From assembly GCA_026874595.1 (NCBI GenBank), contig CM049321.1:432479-496478 (forward strand): a stretch of 64,000 nt of DNA, given 5' to 3'. Each line of letters begins with the position of its first letter. Positions within the stretch are counted from its first letter, which is position 1. The notes beneath the pieces were generated by a model. That model made no database searches. It was not told where the DNA came from and was given only the letters and a program-made list of their open reading frames with translations. This DNA is from Sipunculus nudus (lineage: Eukaryota > Annelida > Sipuncula > Golfingiida > Sipunculidae). The position numbers and the translations under genes are program-made. Positions 10,645 through 22,300 of the stretch are shown in pieces.

Positions 10645-12780
10645 TTGTCTGTCTGTTTGTTTGTTTGTCACGACTCTCCAGGCCACACTTTTGCATCAAT
10701 CAACTTGAAACTTACAGGCTTGATTGACAAACCGATTTCTAGGTGCCCTATTATTTTTGGTCAACATTGCTCCAAGGTCAAGGGTCAAGGTCACGACAGG
10801 TATGGTTAACGGTTTTTGCACTATAACTTCGCCATAAATAGGCTTATCCACTTCTGCAATAGCTCATTATTTGCGTCATCACCTGGCCTTTCTTTTGACA
10901 TGTAGCTTACTTAAATTTGCCGTTACCATGGTTACATTTTTTGGGCAAAAATCATGGAAATTGGAAATAACACGACCATTTTTTGTAACTTTGTCAATTT
11001 TTAAGCTACAGAAGTCTGGTTTTGGTCATTATGTACCTTATAGGCAGCTTGACATGATAAAACTGAAAGTCTCGCCAAATCTCGCACCATTTCTCGTCAA
11101 ACGAGAGTCTTCGAGATTTCATTGAATATGACCTACAGTTTGCATTTTTTTAAACAATGGCTTTGAAATTGATATATTTTGTTTTATTTATAAATATCTC
11201 GAAATCAGTTTTTCTTTTTTTGGAAATAGCCACCAGGGGGCGTGGTACTGAAATACTGTAACATATCATTTTTCTGCAATATCTAAAATAATTTTAAACA
11301 TGGCACAATTTTTATCGTTGTATCTTAAACTAGGAACATTGGCTTATTCCTCCGCACATGTAGCTTTGTGCTGCCGTTACCATGGTTACCAAATTTGTGG
11401 GTTAAACTTGACGATCTGAAAATATGCAGTTTTTGGCTTCTATCTCGGTTAATATTTATGTTTCAAGGGTCTAGTTTTTTGCATAAGGCTGCTTCCCCTT
11501 GGTTCTAAGTCATTCAATTGCAAGTCTCGTCAAATTTCCCTCGGTTTATCGTCAAACGAGAAAAAACGAGATTTCACGGAAATGCTTATAACTCGGCGAC
11601 TTTTACAGCTACACAGCTCTAGTTTTCGGCATTTCATAACATATGACCAGCTTGACACGCCAGAAAAGAAATCAGGCCAAATCTCGCACCATATCTCGTC
11701 AAGCGAGTAAAAAACGAGATATCATGGAAATGCTTATAACTAGGCGACTTTTACAGCTACTCAGGTCTAGTTTTTGGCATTTGGTAAAATTTGGCTAACT
11801 TGACATAGTAAAACTGCGATACTTGGCGAAATCTCGCACTATATCTGATCAAATGGTGAAAAACGAGATTTCACAGAAATGCATATAAGTCGGCGACTTT
11901 CACGGCTAGACAGGTCTAGTTTTTGGCATTCATTAACATTTGGACGGCTTGAGATGACAAACCTGCAAGACTGGCCAAATCTCGCACCATATCTCGTCAA
12001 ACGATAAAAAAGGAGATTTCACAGAAATGCTAATAACTCGGCGACTTTTACAGCTAGACAGATGTAGTTTTCGCCATTTCATAACATTAAGAGAGTTTGA
12101 TATGACAAATCTACAAGACTGGCCAAATCCTGCACCATATCTCGTCAAACGAGAAAACACGAGAGTACACGGAAATGCTTATAACTCGGCGACTTTTACA
12201 GCTAGACGGATCTAGTTTTCGCCATTTCGTAACGTTTGGCCGTCTTGACATAATAAAACTGCTCGTCTTGCCAAATCTCGTACTATATCTCGTCAAGCGA
12301 GAAAAAAACATGATTTCACGTAAATGCTGATAACACAACGACTTTTGCAGCTAGACAGGTCTAGTTTCCGGCATTTTGTAATATTTGACAAACCTGACAT
12401 GACAAAACTGGAAATCTCGCCAAAGCTCGCACCATTTCCCGTCAAACGAGAAAACACGACATTTCATGCAAATGCTTATAACTCAGCGGCTTTTATAGCT
12501 AGACAGGTCTAGTTTTCGGCATTTCATATCATTTGGCCAGCTTGACATGACAAACCTGAAAACGTCTCACTGCTTCTTGTCAAACGAGATTAACGGGATT
12601 TCATGAAAAAATTTTGAACTTGGTCCCTTTTACACTAGAAAGATATGCAGCTGTTAAAGGTCAGCATGCATAAATAAACATATTATCCGTTTCTGCTGCC
12701 CCCACAATGTTACTCATTCATATGACTGTTTCTACATGCACTCTCTATCTGTCTGTATCATTTCCATTTCCGGCAAGCGC
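10612..12780 (+). repeat. Repeat block W, long copy
   Basis: Right-hand counterpart of 2,575-3,640 that also carries the 148-bp monomer array. Both copies end in the same TATCTGTCTGTATCATTTCC phrase followed by GGCAAGCGCGTGACCTCTGG. Confidence 0.8.
11520..12600 (+). repeat. Array of about eight ~148-bp monomers
   Basis: The conserved (T)CTCGTCAA(A/G)CGAG core ends at roughly 11,560, 11,707, 11,857, 12,004, 12,151, 12,301, 12,450 and 12,589, giving spacings of 147, 150, 147, 147, 150, 149 and 139 bp. Each unit also carries AAATGCTTATAACTCGGCGAC and AGCTAGACAGGTCTAG-like phrases. Monomers differ by many substitutions, so this is an old array. Confidence 0.85.
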
Positions 12781-15700
12781 GTGACCTCTGGTCATCTTGT
12801 TTGTTTGTGTTTATGTTTACATGTGTGTGATTTTGTTCACAACAAAACTCACGCGATCATACTTTTAAAGGGTTTTCGGGAATGGGCCAGTGAAGAATCA
12901 ATTGATTTTGGTGTGCATCTGAAACATTTTCCGAATTTAGGTACTCCATCAAAGAATATTCACAAATGTGCGGTCACTTATGCTAAATGAATCTAGGAAT
13001 ATGAGTTTAATAAGTGAATGCAATAACAATAATAGGACCACCCGGCATGGCGGAGGGTTGTTTTTCATAGATTGCAGATTTCTAGGTTTATATAGGCGGT
13101 TATCACTTTGATTGCTATATACATATTAATCAAAGTTAACCAAGTTAGAGGGGATAATACACATAGGAGATCATGTTTTCAAATGAAATTAAACCACGAT
13201 CCCCTATCGGTATATGGGGGCATCGTGTACAAACCCATATATCAAATATTTGCAGAAGCATATGCTATTGGAGTGTTACTTCCATGTTTGGCCGCTAACC
13301 AGTGAAAGATGCATATGTTATTATGTTTAACCTTATTTTATGTTAACTCTGCTCTTTTGGAACATTACAAACATCTAGGATGGGTGCCCAAATTGAAAAT
13401 TGCTAAATACGCATATTTTATTTTTTATCCAATAAAAGAAGAGATGAGATTATTTGATTTATCCTTTTTTTTTGTTTTAACAACCTTTGATTATACTCGT
13501 GATGCTTCTATGATGATAACTATCTGATTAAAAGAAACATGAGCTTAAGAAACGCTGTCAATTTTTGCGGAGATCAAAATTTGAGTCTGCCAGCCGAACT
13601 CTGGGAAGAAAGTAAGAACATTCTGAAGAATTAAAAGATAAAGACAGCCTGGTCAGCAAGGGTGATAGCGGGATGTAGATTTGGATCGACAGAGTAAACG
13701 CTGGTATTGTAGAAACACTTTTAAATACTTCAAATAACCTGCAAGAATAACATTATTTTCTTGTGCTCTCTCTCAGTGATCCTTAGACCTTACGGATGTA
13801 TCCGTTAGAATTTTGCCTGGATCCCATCCACCATCATCAAGTGTGCGCAGATACCAATGAGTTGGTGCATTGTAACCAAATATCCTTTATTCATTTCGTG
13901 CAATATATATATATATCAAGTTCACCAACTCGATTTTGTATACCCGGTCTGCTCGCCTCTTTCGGAAATTTATATTCAATTAAAGATTCCCCTAAAACCA
14001 AAAAATAAGGACGGTCTTTCGATTGCCTTATTTCGTAAACAGTTAAGCATCTTTTAAATAAAAATATTTATTATGATCCAGGTAAACTCTAAATTATTTT
14101 GGATATTTTTCTGGGTCTCCTCATTAGTCCGTCTATAACTGTTGAGTACAGCTGCTAACAGACAAATCAACTAACGTCGATAATTACGTGATAAACCTTG
14201 CTTCGCAGAGGATTCATTTAACTCAGCAAATAAAGACTCTTCTGAAGCAAGCAGTAAGAATGGGGAATTCATAGCAAATGAATAAATGATTTGAAAATTA
14301 TTTTTTTCTATCAACCGATTTAAAAATAAAATTAAGATTTGGGTATATGATTAATCTCTTTTTAAGTTGTCGTATATGCATGAAGATGAGATATAAATAC
14401 ATGTGCCCAACGATGTAAACATTTCATTAATTATTTAATCTCAAATAATTGATCAGTCATTAAATATAGACAACTACATATAAACATTAAAGTGCTTTAA
14501 CATAATTGAAAAAGACAAACAAATAACTCGTGATGGAATATCATTATCTAACTACTTTTTAATATATTACTCACAAGCGTTCATTTTGATTAACTGGTAT
14601 AGCTTATTACTTTTCCACATGTGCAGTTGCTTCATTAGTCTATAAATTGCTTTTATACGTTCAAACGTCAGATCTCTTTTATTTATACGTCTGAAGTATA
14701 AAATGCATTCATTTCGTTCGCATATTTATGTATCATCATTTCCATATTTATTTGGTAATTTATACATTTGTAATCGATAATAAATCTTCCATAAAAGGAT
14801 GCTAAAGGTATAAAACACTGTCAGTTTACTAAAGTTTCTTGTACCGTTTTGTACATTATTTCTTTTAAAGAGCGACAAGGACAAATAATTTCAATACAGA
14901 TTCAATACAGATTCCCCATTGAGAATTCAAACAGATATATACAGCCAAAATCCCAAAGTCCCCCATACATTTCATTTATGACGAGGCAGTAAATTTCCAC
15001 AAGCAAGATGTGGAAGCCCATGGACATTGCATAAGAAATGCTTGAGGATGCCACGGATGATAGATTCTGTAATTCGAAATTTTTAACGTCTTTAACCAAT
15101 GTTGGAAAATACCCGATTAATTAGTTAAAAATTCTAAAGGACCTAGGGCCACAATGGTCCCCGGCCATATGTTAACCAGGAAAGTGTGGCATCAGTAATG
15201 GTGTGGGACGGACGGAGAGATTTTGAAGATTGGATGAGAGAGCCAGAAATAACAAGAATTCTTGTTCAAAAGGTAGGTGAATGTTCACCTTTAAAAGTAA
15301 AGGTGGGTGATTAAAGTATGATATCATCGATGATGTCAGTCTCATTCTCAGTCCTTCCTGGTTTAGTCTTCCTCGTGCTTTAATTGATCACTTTTTAAAA
15401 TCATTTATTATGAGTAATCATTTAGTGATATTTAGCCATATTCTGCTCGAGCAGATCATTTTTCTGTCTGTACTTGTCATTCATCTATCAATTAAGAGGA
15501 CAGACAGGAAATTGTCCAGTGTAAATAAATCCCTTGATTGGCAATATCGTCTCACAATAAATTTAGACTGATTACTAATAATGGTGGGTGTTTCTATTGT
15601 ATGTACCGGCATAATATAATACCATTGTATTTAATCTGTATGCTTTCTGTGTGCATGTTTGTAAATACGTTATACATACGAACATATATTGCCAATATGC

Positions 15701-16805
15701 GTCCATGCATTTTTCAGGTTCAACTGTACGAGTCACAACACCGGCGGCATATTTTTTTTTTTTGGGGGGGGCGGCATTTTGTATCATCATTTATCATCAT
15801 TTATATTGATATGAGTTTTGACGTCTGACGATGAATTTATACACATCAGTTGTCACATTTTGCTATTGATTTAATTTGGTTGGTTTTATTCCATTAAATA
15901 ATGCTGATGGCAGCCTGCAGCCGTTTACCGGCATGCATGAGACATTTGTTAACAGGCTTGACATAATATACAAACACATACAATGGTTGCTTTTGCAATT
16001 GAACAAATTTGAATTTCAGATTTTGAATAAATTTGACTCAAATAATGCTTATTTAATCCATCTCTGCCCCGCTTCCCTAAACTGAAAATACCTCGCTTAA
16101 GTTGCACATATCTGGCCTCACCCTGACACAAGGTCAAAAGTCAGGATAATTGCAGTTTTACGCAATACCGCTCTTATTATTTTATTACGAAGGCCATACA
16201 TTTTTCGGTACGTTGGTTCATCTGCATCAGTAAACTTAATTAGTTTAATTTAGAAAGCTAGATCTTAAGAATAGTTTGGAATACACGTGGAATAATCCGC
16301 TGTTCAGTATATAGTATATTCAAGAATGAGACTTGTTTTCAAATGACAGAACAACTATTCTAAAACGATGGTTATTATGGTTACAACGATACAGAAATGA
16401 ATACCCCATAAGTCAGGTACTGAATGAATCTCTATGTCAAATATTTAGGTTTCATTGTATTTTTGCTATCTTATTATTATTTTGGCGCCCCTTTTGATTT
16501 ATGCTTGTTAGCTAAAATTGCCTAAGGCTGACGGCTTCAACCAACATAATGTTTATACCTATTATATAAATAAAATAAAATAAAATATAACTGTTAGAGT
16601 GTAGAATGCGGAATATATTTTTTAATTTTTGTCTGATATTTTACCATATATACGATTTCCTATTATCTTCGAAAAAAACTTGTATCTAATCTGAATCCTT
16701 CATTAAAGAAAACAAATTATTTATTTTATCATGCTGACTATGTGCAAAAACAGGAGTTTTATTAGAATAATTATAGACAACATTCGCTATGCGGAATATT
16801 ACAAG

Positions 16806-16829
16806 GTGTCTTTTATTATTAAAAGACAC
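16806..16829. repeat. Perfect 10-bp inverted repeat (hairpin)
   Basis: GTGTCTTTTA, loop TTAT, then TAAAAGACAC. It lies in gene-poor sequence with no neighbouring reading frame; it does not match the histone mRNA stem-loop. Confidence 0.7.
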
Positions 16830-17607
16830 GCTCTATATTAATAGCGGAGCACATATCGCGGACCAGGCGGCTACTGATATCGTACAGTTAAGCTTTGGCC
16901 TTTATCATCTTTACATGTTTTTAATCAATTAATCTGCTAATCAAACCTAAGGAGACTTGAAATCTATCACGAATGTGTTTAATTCAAATGTATCGTTAAT
17001 AATAAAGGCATAGGATTTACAAAATTTACAGGGGCATGTTGCTCTGGAGTACTGTTTAATGAAAGGCAAGCGTTATGATAACATAAACACGCAAATAGGA
17101 ACGAAATGATCGGTTGCAATTAAGGGTAGATTCAGGGTGCTTTGAATGTGTGAGCATTATTTCTTTTCATATGAAAGATGCCACTCTGGCAGAATGGATA
17201 TCGGCATCGTTTCCACTGGCAAAGGGGAACTAGTGTGGACAGTGTTACTGGCGTCATGTCATCACCTTATTGCGCATATGCAATTTGACCACAATACAAC
17301 TCGTCCTAACCTGAACATTTACCTTCACAACATGATTTTCTCTTGCTTAAAAAAGCATTTTGCTTCATATTTGATTAAAAAATGGAATCGCCATCTCATT
17401 ATCAATGCCTATAATTCAGTGACACAGTTGCAAGCTGGGGCAAATCCCAGTACACCTTGCGTCAAATAAAAAAAAGGTACGTTTGGAGTAAAAACTTAAT
17501 GGTCTTATGGTATTATCGGCCACTTGAAACCATTGACTCAAATGGAGCAACCTGGCGCAATTTCCAAAGTTACGGACTTGATCATGTTGAAGTGGTGTCA
17601 GTGCGAA

Positions 17608-17706
17608 GAGAATGAGAGGCAGCCATTTACCTAATAAAGCCACGAGAATTAGAGGCGGCCATCAACCTAATAAAGCGACGAGAATGAGAGGGGGCCATCA
17701 ACCTAA
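17608..17706 (+). repeat. 36-bp tandem repeat, three copies
   Basis: Units start GAGAATGAGAGG (17,608), GAGAATTAGAGG (17,644) and GAGAATGAGAGG (17,680) and contain GGCCATCAACCTAATAAAGC. No coding interpretation. Confidence 0.85.
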
Positions 17707-18139
17707 GACTATTTATGCATCTTCTACACAGCCAGATCATGTCACAACATGAATGACCTTGACGTATTTCTCAAGGTCACAGAGGGGATCATGCTAAAAT
17801 GATGTTATCAAGAAAATCAAAAAAAAAAAAAAAAAATAGATACCATACACCATTGAAGCATCTCATGAAGGGCCAGGCCCAGTTCGGGCTTGGATGATTA
17901 TGTCGCAGATTTCAAGGTCACACTGGTACTGTTGTCTGTTACTCGTAAGTCTTTTAAGAAGTGTATTCCACGTGTTTAAACTTACTCATATCTTTTAATT
18001 TACAATCAACTTTGTGTATATGTGAAAATGTTGATCTTAAATTGAAACTGAAAGCACATTGATATAACCATACATAAACATATCAATCATGGCAGCCAAC
18101 ATATCCATTTGTAATATGAAACAGCTAACCATATGATTT

Positions 18140-18475
18140 ACGAGGCGCCTCTACACATGAACAGTTTAAAAATAGACTGAAGACATACCTTTCTAGAGGT
18201 GGTTATGACCAGTAAATGTTAAACATAACTTGTGATAAACATCTAACGTCTATAAACACATAAAACGTGTTTGTTAACTTACCTGAATATTGACGCTTTT
18301 TTTACCAGTTAGTCTATTTAAACGTTAAAATCTCGGGTTTGCAGAATTTTGTGTTTACCGCCTTAACTGTTTTTATCACAGTTGTATTGTGAGCAGGTCA
18401 CTGGATGGGCGCCTTATAAATGTGCAATAGTCATAATTCTTATGATAATAAAATAATTTCAATAAAAATAAATTA
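18140..18475 (+). mobile_element. 3' relic of a CR1-like non-LTR retrotransposon
   Basis: A short frame reads STHEQFKNRLKTYLSRGGY and ends in TAA at about 18,217. This is the C-terminal signature of CR1/Jockey-group polymerases (FKxxLKTYLF). About 250 bp of 3' UTR follows, ending GGGCGCCTTATAAATGTGCA and AT-rich simple sequence, which resembles the 3' tails of such elements. Everything upstream of the last ~25 codons is missing, as expected of a 5'-truncated insertion. Confidence 0.7.
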
Positions 18476-19004
18476 TAATAACTCATATTTTATGTCTTTC
18501 TGTCATAAAAAAAAGAATGATATACTAACCTATCCGAAACTATACTAGTCTTCAGAAAGGTCTCATTTTCCCCACCTTTTCTCAAATGAACTGAGATAGA
18601 CAAGAACCGCTAAACATCATAGAATGTTATATAAACATAATGTTAGAACAAATATTAAAACTGTTTACGCAATGTGTCAGGCATTTGAATTATACAGTCT
18701 TTAATTTACGACAGCAATGAATTGCTCACAGAATTCTCCGATACATGGGTTCTTTTGCTAGGTTAGAATGAATTGAAGTCCCCTATATTAATTTCGCGAA
18801 TTTACATGTACTTTAATATCAATAGAACAGGTATTACAATATCTGTGGTTTCTCAATCATCTTTTTGTAGATCCTGCTTGGGATAGAAATTAAAAAATAC
18901 ATTAAGTCTCCTCCAGCTATGTTGAAATTCAGCAGAAAATGCAAATTTGTAAACATATAATATACAGTTACATTAACAGAATACTGAATTATAATATAGC
19001 ACTT

Positions 19005-19368
19005 TTATGGCGAAGGGTCTATGGTAATATTAATTGGCCGTAAGTTATACCCCGTGTGCAAATAGTCTGCATCTGTCATTCCGTCAGATTCCATTTCGCA
19101 CGGCTCGTCCTGGTCTGCCGTGTGGTTTCTTTCTGTCTCCATAGGTGGCGCTTGGATTGGTTGTTTTTTCCAAAGCCCAATCAGGCTTCGTCTGAGATTT
19201 TTCCGGGGTTTGACGCTTGGTTTCTTAATGACCCTACCCGTTGTTTGACCTTCCGATGTCATTAATTTATGAGGCCCCGGGAACACATTACCATCTCTAT
19301 AATGTACATTAGATTCCCCAGCCGTTTCTGTTGCACTCCTTGCGGTTTCGCCTCGTTGAGTGATGGAG
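19005..19368 (-). CDS. Gene A exon 8: cytoplasmic tail and stop
   Basis: 364 bp, acceptor CCACTTATAG. Encodes a basic stretch (KKPSVKPRKNLRRSL) then an acidic segment and DADYLHTGYNLRPINI before the stop. No classical ITAM or ITIM spacing is present. The tail does not obviously align with that of gene B apart from the basic start. Confidence 0.7.
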
Positions 19369-22300
19369 CTATAAGTGGTACATTCGAAATGTACAGTTAC
19401 ATTGAAAAACTTACATAAAAGTAAACGGAGTTGTACTAAATAATGATAAAATTGGCCTTTAAATCACAAGAATTACCCCTTAGAAAGAAAATTTACTTTG
19501 TTCAGTCGAAATATATTTAGGTAAGAATAATATCTGCTTATTGCAATGCTGTAATATTTAGAAAATCCTAGCGGCGGGGTTATATTTTGGGCAGCGTATG
19601 TTTGTCTATTTGCTTATCTGTTTGTCTGTTAGCACAATAACAAGAAAATACTCAACAGAGGTTGATTAAATTGTCAGAATAGCTCGACAATGTTAAAAGA
19701 AACCTTTAAATAATGAGTTCTAGTGTTTAATGGTCCATAGCATTTATTTGTATTCGCAGGTGGGAATCTGACCATTTTTGGGATGCGAGTCTTGACGTCA
19801 CAGAAGACAATGACGGCCTCCAACGTGTACGAGCCGTTTCCCTGAAAAGTGTCGGTTATTCAATGTATACCGGCGGGGTTTGGGGGTTCTTCAGGGCTCT
19901 TGCCACAGTTGTTAATTGTTCGTTGTTAACTGAGTTTTATGAAATTTTCAGGATAGCTCGGCAATGATACAGGGAAGAATTGATTACTTTTGGGGCCGAT
20001 CCATGCGTAAAAAAACAACCCTAAAATGGGCTCTAGTGTTTTATGGGGGTCTATTGCATATTTGCTTACACTGGGACATTTAGCAGGTGACGATATCGCC
20101 TCATTTGGAGAAAGTCGTCACGTCATAGCACGTCATAGCACAATGACGTATATATAAAAAAATCTTAGTTTTAGCCTAAAATATATTCGACTTTACCTGA
20201 ATAATGTTTTTGGGCTGTTGTTTGTTTAATTGTCTGTTAGCAACATTAGTCAAAACGTTATCGACGGATTTTGATGAAATCTGCAGCATAGCATGACAAT
20301 GATAAACGGAAAAATTGATAAATTTTGATACGGAAACATTCTTGATCCAGGAAACATGCTGCTTTTCGTACAGTTTTTATATGAGGCTAATGAGCTGACT
20401 TAGCGGAGGTCTGCGCTCTGTGAGTGCTTTTTAGTTTAGCATGGGATTATGAGATATTATATAATTTATAAAAGCTCAAAATATCCGTGTGTGTATTATA
20501 GTCGCCTTGATATTACAAGTTACAAGACAAATTTTCCCTAATTGAAATGTGGTTTTCCGAGAAAAATTTATTTTCGAAAAAAAATTACTTTTAATCGTTT
20601 AAACCTCACAAAGCATAAATGATACGTACAGTATATCTTGTGGAGGCTGTCCTGATGTCATTCCAAGGCTCACGTCTACCTCTATAGAACTATATTTAAC
20701 AAGACCACACTCCTGTGAAGATATCAAAGGAACGTTTAGATGAAAGTTATAATTACATTCAGATTGAAAGTAACAATACTGCTTAAAGGTTTGTACCGTG
20801 ATTCGTGAGTCTTAATTTGATGTAATATTAAAGGACTTCATACATGAACATTTCGGTAGAATTTCTTGACATAAAACCCCAGGCTCAGTGTACAAAGAAG
20901 CGTCATGACAAAATTCCAGGGGAAGATCATAGGACACAAAGCCGGGCGGTCATGAGTTCGAATCTTAGCCGAGGTGGTGAGATTTTTCATGGTCAGCTAA
21001 ACCCGGGGGAAGCGGTCTGCAGGCTTAATTGGGAGACTGTGCCTAAAAATCGGGTTTCACTCACAAACGATACCGCTTAGCGGGGTTTCTCTGGTGTTAT
21101 GGCCAAGCGAAGGGGATGACAAACACACCAAAAACCAATAGGAGTGTAACACCGAGGCTGGTGGAAACCAAGATTACCGCGTGTAAACCCCTGTCACGTA
21201 GTCAGAGTGTAGTACTGCAGATGTAAACAGTACTACATTAAACAGCAATCATTTACAAAAAGGGGATGTTAACTCCACAAAAGGAGGACAAAATCTTCAT
21301 TGTTACCACTCTGAGAGTCTCATAACCATTCTCGTCCTGTTGGGGTTCCTGTGTGTTCGGGTCTTCGATATCCTCTGTATGACTACTGCCGATTGTGGTA
21401 TGAACAGATGTATCATAGTAAACACAGGGCCGTTTTCGCCTTTACAATAAAACATCAAAGTTCACTAAATTATACACGAACAATGAGCATCTCCATGAGA
21501 ATATTGGAAATCAAGGTGAGATGTACACGTGACACTTTTAATAAGATCATCTAGAAGTTATTTTGTTTCTCCTTTAAGTATATTTGATTACGAAGGTATA
21601 TCTATAGGTGTGCTTTTTATTCAACTTTGTGCTAAATGGCTTTTATTCGCAAGGTAATACAATATATCAAGAATATCTTCATGTAATTATTGCAAATGAT
21701 AAAAGACGTAATAAAGGTTTATGTAATTGATAACTTGATCACTATTCCAAACTATGACTCTGCCACTAAACAAAAAAAAAGACAGAGTAGAAGCGTCACT
21801 AAATCTATTATTTTTTCTGTGGGCTACACTTACCTTAACATGAAACAAACAGCTGTTATAACAACCGCCATCAAACCAAATCCAACACATCCGATAGGCC
21901 AGTACCATGATTGCCGTGCAACAACTAAACATAAAATATAACTTTAGAAAAAACATCAGAACACATCTACATATAAACAAGTGTTTTGCCATGTTTCCAG
22001 AGCAGTCCTACACCTAGGTACTTTTTGAAAATAAAATCAGTATGCAGCACCTTCAGGAGACCCTCAGAATGGTACAGATTAGACTTAAGAACCCAACTTC
22101 TGACGTTCATTTCATAAAGGAATTTCCTTCGACTTTAAAAAGTAAACAAAATCGCCAACCCCATGATGCATAGGCTGTCCTTGTTTTTATAACATGAAAG
22201 GGATCGACAAAATCTTTTGTAATCTTAACACGTCGAACAAGGACATCTGATGACATATTAGAGCTATGCAAATTAACTATTTTCAAATGTTCTCACAACC

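Larger units (their letters stand above)
2716..10796 (+). promoter_or_regulatory. Seven clusters of AGGTCA nuclear-receptor half-sites
   Basis: Clusters such as AGGTCAAAGGTCAAGGTCA at 2,716-2,740, 4,032-4,056, 5,628-5,654, 6,844-6,868, 7,955-7,979, 9,544-9,570 and 10,773-10,796. They contain DR1 arrangements (AGGTCAAAGGTCA) and TCAAGGTCA, the extended half-site of FTZ-F1/ERR-type receptors. Binding is inferred only. Confidence 0.4.
3164..11246 (+). promoter_or_regulatory. Twelve CTCF-like motifs, all in the same orientation
   Basis: Matches to the CTCF core (CCASYAGRKGGCRS) at 3,164-3,180, 4,491-4,510, 4,825-4,844, 5,157-5,177, 6,078-6,095, 7,301-7,320, 7,629-7,647, 8,412-8,430, 8,743-8,762, 9,073-9,093, 9,999-10,015 and 11,228-11,245. 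The best copies read GCCACTAGGGGGCGCTGCAC. All lie on the plus strand, often ~330 bp apart. That they match is seen; that they bind CTCF is inference. Confidence 0.55.
2267..11389. promoter_or_regulatory. Recurring X-box-like palindromes (GTTACCATGGTTAC type)
   Basis: Present at 2,268-2,280, 2,859-2,872, 4,185-4,198, 5,780-5,794, 6,226-6,239, 6,996-7,009, 8,108-8,121, 9,696-9,710, 10,922-10,935 and 11,376-11,389, with a decayed copy near 10,150. Three are perfect 14-bp palindromes (GTAACCATGGTTAC). The half-site GTTACC matches that of RFX-family X-boxes, but many copies have GGTTAC on the other side rather than GGYAAC, so they are near matches. Confidence 0.35.
901..12900. repeat. Composite higher-order satellite-like repeat region
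   Basis: Twelve kilobases with no supportable gene. The sequence is built from recurring blocks: a ~148-bp monomer with a hairpin (core TCTCGTCAAACGAGA), ~330-bp units each carrying a CCACTAGGGGGCGC-like motif, GTCTG microsatellite runs, the phrase CCGGCAAGCG-TCGACCTCTGGTCG, and AGGTCA clusters. These blocks are arranged in larger duplications (2,575-3,640 with 10,612-12,780; 4,616-6,720 with 8,536-10,644; 3,926-4,620 with 6,733-7,430 and 7,848-8,540). Short open frames inside (for example around 3,580-3,999 and 8,562-8,972) only follow the repeat units and start in different places in each copy, so I do not call them genes. 1,150-2,540 is the most diverged part and holds single monomers near 1,572. 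Confidence 0.85.
12900..18140. other. Gene-poor AT-rich stretch
   Basis: No exon series, domain or RNA gene recognised on either strand. It holds short AT-rich open frames without recognisable motifs, a small (TA)n run at 13,902-13,917, a T14-G8 homopolymer junction near 15,752-15,771, AAAAT runs near 16,569, a hairpin at 16,806, a 36-bp triplication at 17,608 and an A-run at 17,819-17,836. A 107-codon frame at 17,146-17,469 has no recognisable domain. Confidence 0.6.

Noticed and set aside
12736-13527. Several 62-84-codon frames
   Set aside because: Short, AT-driven, with no splice-compatible chain or recognisable motif.
16806-16829. Histone 3' stem-loop
   Set aside because: Stem and loop sequences do not match the histone consensus and there is no histone gene nearby.
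17146-17469. 107-codon plus-strand frame
   Set aside because: No recognisable domain, no neighbouring exons, and codon content like the surrounding AT-rich DNA.
19005-19286. ITAM or ITIM motif in the gene A tail
   Set aside because: The tyrosines (YLHTGYNL) lack the required Leu/Ile at +3 and the spacing of either motif.
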